Assembly (NCBI RefSeq): GCF_007829955.1
Contig: NZ_VIWX01000006.1
Span: 186,001 to 250,000, forward strand
DNA: 64,000 nucleotides
Source of the DNA: Saccharopolyspora dendranthemae
GTDB lineage: Bacteria > Actinomycetota > Actinomycetes > Mycobacteriales > Pseudonocardiaceae
Direction of reading: 5' to 3'
In this document: positions 53,658 through 62,401 of the stretch, piece by piece
How the letters are laid out: every line of letters starts with the position of its first letter
How positions within the stretch are numbered: the stretch's first letter is position 1
Translations under genes and position numbers: made by a program
The notes under the pieces: model-generated
The model's database searches: none
Told to the model about the DNA's origin: nothing
The model's input: only the letters and a program-made list of their open reading frames with translations

Positions 53658-54907
53658 CCACCACGACCACCGCCGCGCAGCACAGCGCGAGCGCCACCCC
53701 ACCGTGGGACCTGCTGGGCGGGCCGCCGCGATCGCCGGTCCGCGCCGCCATCGCCGAGCGGCTGTTCCGGCACGCGGTGCGCACCTTGCCGGTGCGCGTC
53801 GCGCTCGCCGACGGCGAAGTCCTCGGCGCGGGCGGCCCCGAATCGCCGCTCATGCGCGTCGAGGACCCGGCGGCGTTCTTCCACCGGCTCGGTGCGGACG
53901 CCAAGGTGGGCTTCGGCGAGTCCTACATGGCCGGTGAGTGGACCAGCCCGGAGCCGGCGGAGCTGCTGACCCCGTTCGCCGCGCGGATCGCGACGCTCGT
54001 GCCCGCACCGCTGCAACGGGCCCGGCGCTGGGTCGACGCCCGCCAGCCCAGCGCGGAGCGGGGCACGCTCGTAGGTGCCCGGGAGAACATCCACCGGCAC
54101 TACGACCTGTCCAACGACGTCTTCGCGACGTTCCTGGACGAGACGATGACGTACTCGGCGGCCCTGTTCCCGCCGTCCGGCGACGACCTCGCCGCCGCCC
54201 AGGCCCGCAAGATCGACCGGATCCTGGACCTCGCCGCGGTCGGCGAGGGGACCGAGCTGCTGGAGATCGGCACCGGGTGGGGGTCGCTGGCCGGGCGCGC
54301 CGCACGGCGAGGCGCCCGCGTGACCACCCTGACCCTGTCCGCCGAGCAGCAGCGGCTCGCTCAGGAGCTGCTGGCCGAGGAAGGCCTCGCCGACCGCGTG
54401 GAGGTGCGGCTGGCCGACTACCGCGAGGTCACCGGCCAGTTCGACGCGGTGGTGAGCGTGGAGATGATCGAGGCCGTCGGACGCGAGTACTGGTCGGAGT
54501 ACGTCACCGCGCTGGACCGGCTGGTGGCGCCGGGAGGCCGGATCGGCTTGCAGGCGATCACCATGCCGCACGACCGGATGCTGGCCACCAGCAGCAGCTA
54601 CACCTGGATCCACAAGTACATCTTCCCCGGAGGCCAGCTGCCCTCGATCGAAGCGCTGGAGACGGCTTTCGACACGCACACCGGTCTTCGGCGAACCGAG
54701 CGGCACTCCTTCGGCCCGAGCTACGCGACGACGCTGCGGCACTGGCGGCAGCGCTTCCTGTCCCGCTGGGACGAGGTGCGCGACCTGGGATTCAGCGAGC
54801 GATTCCGCCGCATGTGGGACTTCTACCTCGCCTACAGCGAGGCCGGGTTCCGCTCCGGATACCTCGACGTCTGGCAGCTCGGATATCGCAAACCCGCTCA
54901 GGGCTGA
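53654..54907 (+). CDS. Cyclopropane-fatty-acid-synthase-like methyltransferase (UfaA1-like)
   Basis: A 417-residue SAM-dependent lipid methyltransferase: NIHRHYDLSNDVFATFLDETMTYSAALF, SAM-binding LLEIGTGWGSLAGRAA, VVSVEMIEAVG. It corresponds in position to mycobacterial UfaA1, reported to form branched (tuberculostearic-type) fatty acids. ATG 53654 overlaps the DUF1365 stop (ATGA) and has AAGGAG upstream. sigK follows after 39 bases. Confidence 0.92.
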   Translation: MTTTTTAAQHSASATPPWDLLGGPPRSPVRAAIAERLFRHAVRTLPVRVALADGEVLGAGGPESPLMRVEDPAAFFHRLGADAKVGFGESYMAGEWTSPEPAELLTPFAARIATLVPAPLQRARRWVDARQPSAERGTLVGARENIHRHYDLSNDVFATFLDETMTYSAALFPPSGDDLAAAQARKIDRILDLAAVGEGTELLEIGTGWGSLAGRAARRGARVTTLTLSAEQQRLAQELLAEEGLADRVEVRLADYREVTGQFDAVVSVEMIEAVGREYWSEYVTALDRLVAPGGRIGLQAITMPHDRMLATSSSYTWIHKYIFPGGQLPSIEALETAFDTHTGLRRTERHSFGPSYATTLRHWRQRFLSRWDEVRDLGFSERFRRMWDFYLAYSEAGFRSGYLDVWQLGYRKPAQG

Positions 54908-54946
54908 ACAATGGCCCGGCCGGTGCCGGGCACGAGGAAGGCGCAC

Positions 54947-55540
54947 ATGGAGAGCACTCGCAGACCGGCTGAACCGCCGGAACCCGGGGAATCACCGGGT
55001 CCGCACGAGCTGCTGCTGTCAGTGGCGAAGGGCGATGAGCAGGCGTTCGCGCGGCTCTACGACCTCGTGGCCGCACCCGTGCACGGGCTCGTGCAGCGGA
55101 TCGTGCGCGACACCGCCCAATCCGAGGAGGTCACCCAGGAGGTCCTCGTCGAGGTCTGGCGCTCGGCCAGCCGGTACCGCAGCGACCGGGGCAGCGCGAT
55201 GGCCTGGATCATGACCATCGCCCACCGCCGGGCGGTCGACCGAGTGAGAACCGCCCAGGCGGCGGCCGAGCGGGAGACCAAGGCAGGTCGCCAGGAACCC
55301 GGGCGGCCCTACGACGAGGTGGCCGAGGCGGTGCTGTCGCGGTTCGAGCAGCACCAGCTGCGCCGGTGCATCGCCACGCTCACCGACCTGCAGCGCGAAT
55401 CCGTGGTGCTGACCTACTACCGCGGTTACACCTACCGCGAGGCGGCCGGGCTGCTCGACGCCCCGCTCGCCACCGTGAAGACACGCCTGCGCGACGGCCT
55501 GATCAGGCTGCGCGATTGCCTGGGGGTGACCACTCGATGA
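54947..55540 (+). CDS. sigK: ECF sigma factor SigK
   Basis: A 197-residue ECF sigma factor with region 2 (FARLYDLVAAPVHGLVQRIV, EEVTQEVLVEVWRSASRY) and region 4 (TDLQRESVVLTYYRGYTYREAA, LATVKTRLRDGLIRLR). ATG 54947 follows GAGGAAGG. Order FAD-DUF1365-CFA-sigK-anti-sigma is that of Mycobacterium Rv0449c-Rv0444c, and an MPT83-like gene is close by, so SigK is a confident name. Probably autoregulated through the operon promoter at 51019-51046. Confidence 0.92.
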   Translation: MESTRRPAEPPEPGESPGPHELLLSVAKGDEQAFARLYDLVAAPVHGLVQRIVRDTAQSEEVTQEVLVEVWRSASRYRSDRGSAMAWIMTIAHRRAVDRVRTAQAAAERETKAGRQEPGRPYDEVAEAVLSRFEQHQLRRCIATLTDLQRESVVLTYYRGYTYREAAGLLDAPLATVKTRLRDGLIRLRDCLGVTTR

Positions 55541-56295
55541 GCAACGAACTGGCCTCTCTGACGGGCGCCTACGCCGTGGACGCGCTGATCGGGACGGAGC
55601 TGGAGGAGTTCGAGCGGCACCTGGCCAGCTGCGAGGACTGCGTCCAGGAGGTCGCGGAGCTGCGGGAGACCGCCGCGAGGCTCGGCGCGGACACCGCGGT
55701 GCCGCCGCCCGAACGGCTCAAGCAGGCGGTGCTGGAGGAGATCACCCGCACCCGCCAGCTCCCACCGCTGTCGGCGGAACCGTCGCACGGTCGCGTCCTG
55801 TCCTTCCCCAAGGCGAGGAGGTGGACGACCCGGCTCGCCGTGGCGGCCGCGGTGATCGGCATCGCGCTGGCCGCCGCGTTCGGCGGTCTGGCCTGGAACA
55901 GCCAGCAGCAGCTGGCGGAGGCGAACCGGCTCGCCGAGCAGGCGGGCGCGCACAACGCGGAGGTCGCGCGGCTGCTGCAGTCACCGGACGCGAGCCTGGT
56001 GCACGGTTCGGCGGGCGATGCGCGAGCGGTCAGCGTGGTGTCCCGCCGGATGGGCAGCGCGGCGTTCCTGACCGCGGACATGCCGGCGGCCCCTGCGGAT
56101 CGCACCTACCAGCTCTGGTTCATCGGCGGCGGTGGTCCGCGCTCCGCCGGAGTCCTGCCGGGGCCGTCGACCGGGGAGCCGCTGCTGACGACGATGCCCG
56201 CCGACGCCCGGCAGATCGCCGTGACCGTCGAGCCCCGGGGCGGCTCGGCCCAGCCGACCACCGATCCGATCATGGTGATGGCCGTGCCCACCTGA
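55537..56295 (+). CDS. rskA: Anti-sigma-K factor RskA
   Basis: A 252-residue membrane anti-sigma factor. Cytoplasmic N-terminal domain (LTGAYAVDALIGTELEEFERHL, CEDCVQEVAELRE), one transmembrane helix (about 101-123) and an extracellular RskA domain (TYQLWFIGG, IAVTVEPRGGSAQPT). Its start overlaps the sigK stop (ATGA). It should hold SigK inactive until regulated proteolysis, as shown for the mycobacterial pair. Confidence 0.94.
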   Translation: MSNELASLTGAYAVDALIGTELEEFERHLASCEDCVQEVAELRETAARLGADTAVPPPERLKQAVLEEITRTRQLPPLSAEPSHGRVLSFPKARRWTTRLAVAAAVIGIALAAAFGGLAWNSQQQLAEANRLAEQAGAHNAEVARLLQSPDASLVHGSAGDARAVSVVSRRMGSAAFLTADMPAAPADRTYQLWFIGGGGPRSAGVLPGPSTGEPLLTTMPADARQIAVTVEPRGGSAQPTTDPIMVMAVPT

Positions 56296-56344
56296 CCGGA
56301 ACACCGGGAACCCCAGGGGTTCTGGAACCCTCGGCTCCCCTGGA

Positions 56345-56398
56345 GCGTGAGGTGCGGGATTCGAATTTCGCGCGAAATTCGAATCCCGCACCTCACGC
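56345..56398 (+). terminator. Loop-free 54-bp palindromic terminator after rskA
   Basis: Perfect palindrome of two 27-base arms centred between 56371 and 56372 (TTTCGCGCGAAA core), 50 bases beyond rskA. Confidence 0.85.
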
Positions 56399-56519
56399 CC
56401 GGGTGAGGACGCTGCGGCTCGTGCCGGACTTCGCGGGGGATTCGCTCGCGCCGGGCAGGGCTGGGTGAGGGCGCTGGGGGAGGTAGGTGGCCGTCGTGGG
56501 AGGAGCGACAATCGTGGGG

Positions 56520-57428
56520 ATGACGCAGATGCGATGGAACTTCGACGACATGCCGCGGCTCGACGGGCGCACGGTGATCGTGACCGGCGCCAGCAGCGGC
56601 GTCGGGATGGCCACGGCGCGCGGGTTCGCCCGCGCCGGAGCGCACGTGGTGCTCGCCGTCCGCAGCCTCGAACGCGGACGCGAAGCGGCGCGCGCCGTGC
56701 GCGGCAGCAACGAGGTGCGCCGGCTCGACCTCGCCGATCTCGCCTCGGTCCGCGAGTTCGCGGAGTCGTGGCACGGGACGATCGACGTGCTGGTCAACAA
56801 CGCCGGCGTGGCGATGGTCCCGCCCTCCCGCACGGCCGACGGCTTCGAGATGCAGTTCGGGACCAACCACCTGGGTCACTTCGCGCTGACCAACCTGCTG
56901 CTGCCGCACATCACCGACCGCGTGGTCGCGCTGGCCTCCGGAGCGCACCGGTTCGGCACCGGCGTGATCGACTTCGAGGACCCGCACTTCGAGCACCGCC
57001 AGTACAACCCGATCGCCGCCTACGGCCAGTCCAAGCTGGCGAACCTGCTGTTCGTCCTGGAGCTCCAGCGCAGGCTCGAACGACGCGGCTCACCCGTGCG
57101 CGCTCTGGCCGCCCACCCGGGCTACACCGCCTCCAACCTCGGAACCCACGGGCGAAGCCGGCTGCTGACCACCCCGGCCCGGCTCGCCGGCGCCCTGCTC
57201 GCGCAGCAGCCCGGCATGGGCGCGCTGCCGAGCCTGTACGCGGCGACGCAGGACCTGCCCGGCGGCAGCTACGTCGGGCCCGACGGCCGCCACGAGATGC
57301 ACGGCCACCCGACCCTCGTCGGCCGCAGCGCCCAGGCCAGCGACCCCGAAGCCGCGAAGCGCCTCTGGGACCTCTCCACCCAGCTCACCGGAATCAGCGA
57401 CACCACGCTCACCGGCACCGGGAACTGA
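56520..57428 (+). CDS. Short-chain dehydrogenase/reductase
   Basis: A 302-residue classical SDR of the retinol-dehydrogenase-like type: cofactor motif VTGASSGVGMATA, NNAG (about 97), and the catalytic YGQSK (about 165). ATG 56520 is chosen; in-frame GTG 56514 and GTG 56487 are possible, with GGGAGGAG upstream of the former. Substrate unknown. It follows the palindromic terminator and is a separate unit. Confidence 0.88.
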   Translation: MTQMRWNFDDMPRLDGRTVIVTGASSGVGMATARGFARAGAHVVLAVRSLERGREAARAVRGSNEVRRLDLADLASVREFAESWHGTIDVLVNNAGVAMVPPSRTADGFEMQFGTNHLGHFALTNLLLPHITDRVVALASGAHRFGTGVIDFEDPHFEHRQYNPIAAYGQSKLANLLFVLELQRRLERRGSPVRALAAHPGYTASNLGTHGRSRLLTTPARLAGALLAQQPGMGALPSLYAATQDLPGGSYVGPDGRHEMHGHPTLVGRSAQASDPEAAKRLWDLSTQLTGISDTTLTGTGN

Positions 57429-57435
57429 CCGGCGG

Positions 57436-58038
57436 TCAGCCGGTCCGGGTGGCCGCGATGGCGCCGTGGGCCCGGACTCCCGGGTCGGTGCGGGTTTCGC
57501 TGGAGACGACGGTGAAACCGGCGTCTTCGATCGTGCCGCCGAGCACGTCGACCGGCCAGAAGTAGCCGGTCGTGACCGCGTGGTCGAAGGGCTCGACCGC
57601 GGGTCCTTCGAAGAAGCCGACCAGGAGTCCACCACCGGGCCGGACGGTCCGGGCGAGCTCGGCGAACGCGCGGTGGATCCGCTCGGGCGGCGTGTGGATC
57701 AGCGAGTACCAGGCGAGAGCCCCGGCCAGGCCGGAGTCGCCGACGCCGAGGTCTTCAGCAGCGGCTGCGCGGAACCGGCTGTCCGGAAAGGCCTTCCGGG
57801 CGTGATCGAGGAATTCCGGCGTCGGGTCAACACCCTCGACGTCGCAGCCCCGCTCGCGCAGCCAGTTCGTCCAGTGCCCCGGCCCGCAGCCGACGTCGAG
57901 GATCGGACCGGTCTGCGCGGCCGCCCAGGATCCGATCAGATCGCGATCGCGCGACGCCGTCGCGTCGATCGTGCCGAGTAGGTCGATGTACTCCGAGGAA
58001 CGCCGCCCGTAGGCCGCGCTCGCTTCTGCGCTCGTCAC
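57436..58038 (-). CDS. Class I SAM-dependent methyltransferase
   Basis: A 200-residue methyltransferase (Methyltransf_11/25 type) with ILDVGCGPGHWTNWL near residue 50 and VEGVDPTPEFLDHAR. GTG 58038 is preferred; the frame continues to 58116. It converges on the SDR gene with a 7-base gap. Substrate unknown. Confidence 0.86.
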   Translation of the reverse strand: MTSAEASAAYGRRSSEYIDLLGTIDATASRDRDLIGSWAAAQTGPILDVGCGPGHWTNWLRERGCDVEGVDPTPEFLDHARKAFPDSRFRAAAAEDLGVGDSGLAGALAWYSLIHTPPERIHRAFAELARTVRPGGGLLVGFFEGPAVEPFDHAVTTGYFWPVDVLGGTIEDAGFTVVSSETRTDPGVRAHGAIAATRTG

Positions 58039-58142
58039 GCACGGATCTTCGCAGAACCCGCGCCGCGGCGGAGCGACATCGCGTCTCCGCTCGAAGGCGG
58101 CGTGATCCTCCTGCACGGCCTCGGGTGGTACCCGATACTGCG

Positions 58143-58240
58143 GGCGAGGGGAGTACTTCCGAAGGCCTGTTCCCGGTCAGGACGGACATCCCGCTGGTGT
58201 CCCCGGAGCAGTCGCCCCGAAGGGCGAAGGAGACCTCGAT
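58143..58240 (+). ncRNA. yybP-ykoY family (Mn2+) riboswitch
   Basis: Upstream of a TerC gene, with the class hallmarks: a closing helix CGAGG (58145-58149)/CCTCG (58234-58238), GGGGAGTA (58148-58155) at the 5' side, a GC-rich internal arm containing CGCTGGTGTCC, and the 3' GAAGGAGACC (58226-58235). The family senses manganese and is typically placed before TerC/Alx-type and Mn exporters. A ribosome-binding GAGGAG follows at 58252, so control is probably at translation or readthrough. Confidence 0.82.
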
Positions 58241-58263
58241 CGCTGACGCGCGAGGAGACTCCC

Positions 58264-59262
58264 ATGATCGCCCCAGCAGCCTCGTCCACCACGATCGGCA
58301 CGCCCTTGCTGTGGGCGGCGAGCATCGGCGTGCTGATCGTCCTGCTGATCGCCGACTTCGTCGTGACCCACCGCCCGCACGAGGTCTCGATGCGCGAGGC
58401 CGTGGGCTGGTCGATCTTCTACCTGGCGTTACCGCTGATCTTCGGCGCGGCTCTGTGGGGGATCTTCGGCGGGCCCCAGGCGATGGAGTTCATCACCGGG
58501 TTCGTGGTGGAGAAGTCCCTGTCGGTCGACAACCTCTTCGTGTTCATGCTGCTGCTGGCCGGTTTCGCCGTCCCGGCCCAGCTCCAGCAGCGGGTGCTGC
58601 TCTACGGCATCGTCGGCGCGCTGGTGCTGCGCGGCATCTTCATCGCCGCCGGTGCCGCGCTGCTGCAGGCAGGGACCTGGGCGTTCCTGGTGTTCGGCGC
58701 GATCCTGTTCGCCACGGCCGTGAAGATCCTGCGCGAGGCGATCAGCGGTTCGGGATTCGATCGCGACGTGTCGCAGATGCGATCGGTCCGCCTGCTGCGC
58801 AGGCTGATGCCGGTCACCGACGACTACCGCGGCACCCGCCTCTCGGTCCGCGAGGGCGGCCGCCGCGCGCTGACCCCGCTGATGATCGTGGTGGTGGCCG
58901 TGTTCGCCACCGACGTGGTCTTCGCGGTCGACTCGGTACCGGCGGTCTACGGCATCACCGAGGACCCCTACCTGGTGTTCGCCACCAACGCCTTCGCCCT
59001 GCTGGGCCTGCGCGCCCTGTACTTCGTGCTGGTCACAGCACTGGCCAAGCTCATCCACCTCAACCACGGGCTGGCCATCATCCTCGCCTTCATCGGCGTG
59101 AAGCTGGTGCTGCACTGGGCCCACACGGTCTGGCCGGCAGTGCCGCAGATCCCGACACCGCTCTCGCTGCTGGTCATCGTGCTGGTCCTGGCGACCGTCA
59201 CCGCGACCAGCCTGCGAGCCCGCAGCGGCGCCGGCGACACCCACCCCGGGAGCCGATCATGA
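58264..59262 (+). CDS. TerC-family membrane protein (probable Mn2+ exporter)
   Basis: A 332-residue TerC/Alx-type protein with about nine transmembrane helices and the conserved acidic motifs FVVEKSLSVDNLFVFMLLL and ATDVVFAVDSVPAVYGI, as well as NAFALLGLRALYF. Relatives export manganese, often during metal loading of secreted proteins. A Mn2+ riboswitch lies in its leader. Codon 56 (58429-58431) is TTA. The stop overlaps a 37-codon gene (ATGA). Confidence 0.93.
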   Translation: MIAPAASSTTIGTPLLWAASIGVLIVLLIADFVVTHRPHEVSMREAVGWSIFYLALPLIFGAALWGIFGGPQAMEFITGFVVEKSLSVDNLFVFMLLLAGFAVPAQLQQRVLLYGIVGALVLRGIFIAAGAALLQAGTWAFLVFGAILFATAVKILREAISGSGFDRDVSQMRSVRLLRRLMPVTDDYRGTRLSVREGGRRALTPLMIVVVAVFATDVVFAVDSVPAVYGITEDPYLVFATNAFALLGLRALYFVLVTALAKLIHLNHGLAIILAFIGVKLVLHWAHTVWPAVPQIPTPLSLLVIVLVLATVTATSLRARSGAGDTHPGSRS

Positions 59263-59372
59263 CCACCGAAATCCTCGTCGAACTCGCCCTCTCCGCGCTC
59301 ATCGTGGTGGCCCTGCTCATCACCTGCGCCGTGCTCCGAGACGCCCGACCACCACACGGTCCACACCGATGA
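59259..59372 (+). CDS. 37-residue membrane peptide coupled to the TerC gene
   Basis: ATG 59259 overlaps the TerC stop (ATGA) and runs to TGA 59370-59372. The product is one hydrophobic helix (LVELALSALIVVALLITCAVL) with a short polar, His/Pro-rich C-terminus. Overlap and a clean helix suggest a real small protein, perhaps a regulator or accessory subunit of the exporter, comparable in size to other small membrane partners. Not recognised. Confidence 0.6.
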   Translation: MTTEILVELALSALIVVALLITCAVLRDARPPHGPHR

Positions 59373-59442
59373 CGCCCTCGACGCTCCGGCAGATCCGTTT
59401 CGACCGCGCCCTCCGAGTTGGCACCGCTGTTCACCGGGATGC

Positions 59443-59461
59443 TTTCTCGTTGAACTGTTCG
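59443..59461. promoter_or_regulatory. Candidate MarR operator at the marR promoter
   Basis: TTTCTCGTTGAACTGTTCG, containing GAAC-T-GTTC; nearly the same sequence recurs at 60361-60381 upstream of the HbpS-like gene. TAAATT at 59468 could be a -10. Confidence 0.45.
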
Positions 59462-59480
59462 TCGGTGTAAATTCGGTGCC

Positions 59481-59969
59481 ATGACGGGTGCAGCAGCCGA
59501 GAAGCGGCGTGCTCCGGACAGCTCGGCCGAGACGACGCCGTCCCCGACCGACCTGCTCGCACAGCTGACGCAGGTCTCCCGCCAGGCCGATCGACACCTC
59601 GAATCGGTGCTGGCGGAGTTCGGCTTGCACACCTGGGAGTACGACGTGCTCGCCGCGCTGCGGCACGACGGCGAGCCCTACGAGATGTGCCCGGGCACCA
59701 TCGGTGGCCGCCTCGGCGTCTCCAACAGCGCGATGACCAACCGGATCACGCGGTTGGAGAAGTCCGGCCTGGTCGGGCGACACCTCAGTCCGACCAACCG
59801 GCGCATCGTGATCATCCGCCTCACCGACACCGGACTCGACCTCGTCGATCGTGCGCTGAGCGCCCACCACGAGGCCGCACGGCACGTCCTCGACCGGATT
59901 CCCGCCGAAGACGCCGCTTCCCTCGGTCATCTGCTCGGCGAACTGGGCACAGCTCTCGACGCGTCCTGA
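59481..59969 (+). CDS. MarR-family transcription regulator
   Basis: A 162-residue MarR regulator with a winged helix (TIGGRLGVSNSAMTNRITRLEKSGLVGRHL) and dimerisation helices at both ends. The upstream motif shared with the HbpS/MFS operon suggests that it represses itself and that operon. Ligand unknown. Confidence 0.9.
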   Translation: MTGAAAEKRRAPDSSAETTPSPTDLLAQLTQVSRQADRHLESVLAEFGLHTWEYDVLAALRHDGEPYEMCPGTIGGRLGVSNSAMTNRITRLEKSGLVGRHLSPTNRRIVIIRLTDTGLDLVDRALSAHHEAARHVLDRIPAEDAASLGHLLGELGTALDAS

Positions 59970-60475
59970 CGCGTCGGTCAGCCTGCGCACGGCAGGGTCG
60001 GCACGATGCCGCGGGAGCGACGCTGCCCGCGGTGGTCATCACATCCAGCCTGGAACCCCGTCAACAGGTCATTCCTGGTCGAACGCGCGGTTCCCACGCC
60101 GACCGTCCTGATTTCGAAGGCACTCGGCGCAGTCCGCCGGCTGCGATCGCGGTGAGCAGGTCCGCTTCCTCCCGCTGAACACGCGCACGACGTCCCGTCG
60201 ACCGGCACGACTTCACGACCGTGGTGACGCCGCCGCCTCGCACGACGGCGTTGGTGACCAGGAGGCGCGCGCCGGAACTCGACCGGGCGTTCCACGAAGA
60301 GCCGCGAACAGGATTGCCGACCACGCGACCTTGCTATATCGTACTTTTCGACGTCGAACATTTCTCTGTTGAACACTTTCGCTCGTGGTGCCCGCCGCCG
60401 CAGCAGCGTGCGTTCGAGTCCGGCGGAGCAGTGCACGTGGAGACGGCGTCCGGAACAGGAGCAGAAGGAGATCCG
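59970..60475. other. Intergenic region between marR and the HbpS-like gene
   Basis: 506 bases without a convincing gene on either strand; the open frames seen are Arg/Ser-rich and lack family patterns. At the right end are a 12-bp palindrome TTCGACGTCGAA (60347-60358) and the MarR-like motif at 60361-60381, so it is mainly a control region, possibly with a decayed gene. Confidence 0.5.
60361..60381. promoter_or_regulatory. Candidate MarR operator of the HbpS/MFS operon
   Basis: TTTCTCTGTTGAACACTTTC resembles the motif at 59443-59461; together with the upstream GTCGAACA it forms an imperfect inverted repeat around TTTCTC. Confidence 0.42.
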
Positions 60476-60898
60476 ATGAGCATCACCCAGCAGCGCAGCA
60501 GCATCAGCGACGCCGCAGCTCTGTCGATCGTCCGGGCCGCCGCCGATGCGGCCGCGGCCACCAACCTGCGGTTCGCCATCGCGGTGGTCGACGAGTCCGG
60601 GCAGCTCAAGGCTTTCGTGCGACAGGACGGCGCCAAGCTCAACGCCGTGCAGATCGCCCAGGACAAGGCCTACACCGCAGCGTCCTCGACGATGTCCACC
60701 GAGGTCTGGGCGGAGAAGCTCGCCGCCGACGCGGTCCTGGGAGCGGCCGCGCCCACCACGATCGAGCGGCTCGCGCCGATGGGCGGTGGTCTCCCGATCG
60801 TCGTCGACGGCCAGACCGTGGGCGCCATCGGCGTGTCGGGCGCGCACTGGTCCGACGACGTCACGATCGCCGAAGCCGGGCTGGCAGCGCTGAACTGA
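60476..60898 (+). CDS. GlcG/HbpS-family heme-binding-like protein
   Basis: A 140-residue protein of the GlcG/HbpS (heme-degrading) domain family: AAAATNLRFAIAVVDESGQLKAF, ASSTMSTEVWAEKL, and GGGLPIVVDGQTVGAIGVSGA. ATG 60476 has GAAGGAG 5 bases upstream. No signal peptide, so cytoplasmic. It precedes an MFS gene by 57 bases and probably shares its transcript. Function of this group is uncertain. Confidence 0.88.
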   Translation: MSITQQRSSISDAAALSIVRAAADAAAATNLRFAIAVVDESGQLKAFVRQDGAKLNAVQIAQDKAYTAASSTMSTEVWAEKLAADAVLGAAAPTTIERLAPMGGGLPIVVDGQTVGAIGVSGAHWSDDVTIAEAGLAALN

Positions 60899-60955
60899 CC
60901 GTTCCACCCCGGGGCCCGCAGGCCCGGGAACGTCCTCGACTGGAGCCCCTCCGCA

Positions 60956-62137
60956 ATGCCACTAGCGCTCTTCGTGCTGGGACTGACCATCTTCGGTCTC
61001 GGCACCACCGAATTCATGATCGCCGGTCTGCTGCCCGAACTGGCCACCGCGTTCGGCGTTTCGGTACCCGACGCCGGACTGCTCATCTCGCTGTTCGCGG
61101 TGGGCGTGGTCATCGGCGCTCCGACCATGACCGTCCTGACCTCCCGCGTGCCCCGCAAGCTCACGCTGGTGACCCCGCTCGTGATCTTCCTCGCCGGGGA
61201 GGTTCTCGCCGCGCTGGCACCGACCTTCGGCGTCCTGATGACCGCCCGCGTGGTCACCGCCGTCGCCCACGGCGCCTTCTTCGGCATCGGTGCCGTCGTG
61301 GCCGCCGATCTGGTCTCCCAAGACAAGAAGGCGCGCGCCATCGCCATCATGTTCGGCGGGTTGACCATCGCCACCGTCGCCGGTGTGCCGATGGGCACCT
61401 TCATCGGCCAGCAGCTGGGCTGGCGCGCCACGTTCTGGGCCGTGGCGATCATCGGTGCCATCGGCCTGATCGGCGTGATCGCCCTGGTGCCCCGGCAACC
61501 GCGGGACGAGGTCCAGCGGTTCGGCCGCGAGCTCGCCGCCTTTCGCCGACCCAGGCTGTGGCTCGCGCTGGCGACCACGACGCTCAGCCAGGCTGCGCTG
61601 TACTCCGCCTACACCTACCTCGCACCGCTGGTCACCGAGATCACCGGCTTCACCGCCACGGCGGTGGCACCGCTGCTGATGCTCTACGGCGTCGGCACCG
61701 TGCTGGGCAGCTGGCTCGGCGGCCGGCTCGCCGACCGGAACCTGATGCGAACTCTGGCGATCGGGCTGGTCGTGCTCGGCGGGATACTCGCGCTGTTCAC
61801 GCTCACCGCTCACTCGACGATCGCGATGGTGATCACGCTGGCGGTCTTCGGCGTGGCCAGCTTCGTGATCAACCCCGCACTGCAGACCCGCGTCATGAAC
61901 ATCTCCCCCGACGCGCCCACCTTGGCCAGCGCCGTGAACATCTCGGCGTTCAACGTCGGCAACGCCCTGGGCCCGTGGCTGGCCGGCCTGGCCATCAGCT
62001 CCGGCGCCGGATTCCTGGCACCGAGCTGGGTCGGTGCCGCGCTGGCCGTCGGCTCGATCGCCACCGCGCTGGCCTCGATCGCAGCCGACCGACGCAGGAA
62101 CAGCACGCGCACGCACGTGGCGACGGTCTCCGCGTGA
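60956..62137 (+). CDS. MFS drug/sugar efflux transporter
   Basis: A 393-residue MFS protein with 12 predicted helices; TTEFMIAGLLPELATAFGVSVPDAG and LTSRVPRKLTL (motif A loop) identify the DHA/AraJ-YdhP-Cmx branch of proton-coupled exporters. With the upstream MarR gene this looks like an inducible efflux system. Substrate unknown. Confidence 0.9.
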   Translation: MPLALFVLGLTIFGLGTTEFMIAGLLPELATAFGVSVPDAGLLISLFAVGVVIGAPTMTVLTSRVPRKLTLVTPLVIFLAGEVLAALAPTFGVLMTARVVTAVAHGAFFGIGAVVAADLVSQDKKARAIAIMFGGLTIATVAGVPMGTFIGQQLGWRATFWAVAIIGAIGLIGVIALVPRQPRDEVQRFGRELAAFRRPRLWLALATTTLSQAALYSAYTYLAPLVTEITGFTATAVAPLLMLYGVGTVLGSWLGGRLADRNLMRTLAIGLVVLGGILALFTLTAHSTIAMVITLAVFGVASFVINPALQTRVMNISPDAPTLASAVNISAFNVGNALGPWLAGLAISSGAGFLAPSWVGAALAVGSIATALASIAADRRRNSTRTHVATVSA

Positions 62138-62401
62138 CACCAACCCGAGCAGTGAGGAAGCAGCCGCGGCGTGCGGGACGTTCGGCAGAGCGCCAGCAGA
62201 GCCACTGCCCACGATGGACGATCTGAATACTGCGTCACCACACCGCATCTCGTGGACGCCGACGGAGAGCGCAGCACCGTCCGGGAACTAGTGCGCTGTC
62301 AGGAGTTCCGACGCGATCCGAATCCGGCGCCATGACATCGCGGGGATTCATCCGGCCACGGGCCGATTTCGACGACCTCGCTGCACTCCCGCATCGAGAA
62401 A
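62138..62401. other. Intergenic region before tRNA-Val
   Basis: 264 bases with no gene, repeat or terminator that I can support. Confidence 0.5.

Noticed and set aside
60221..60475. Longer N-terminus for the HbpS-like protein
   Set aside because: A perfect ribosome-binding site precedes ATG 60476 and the added 85 residues do not resemble the family.
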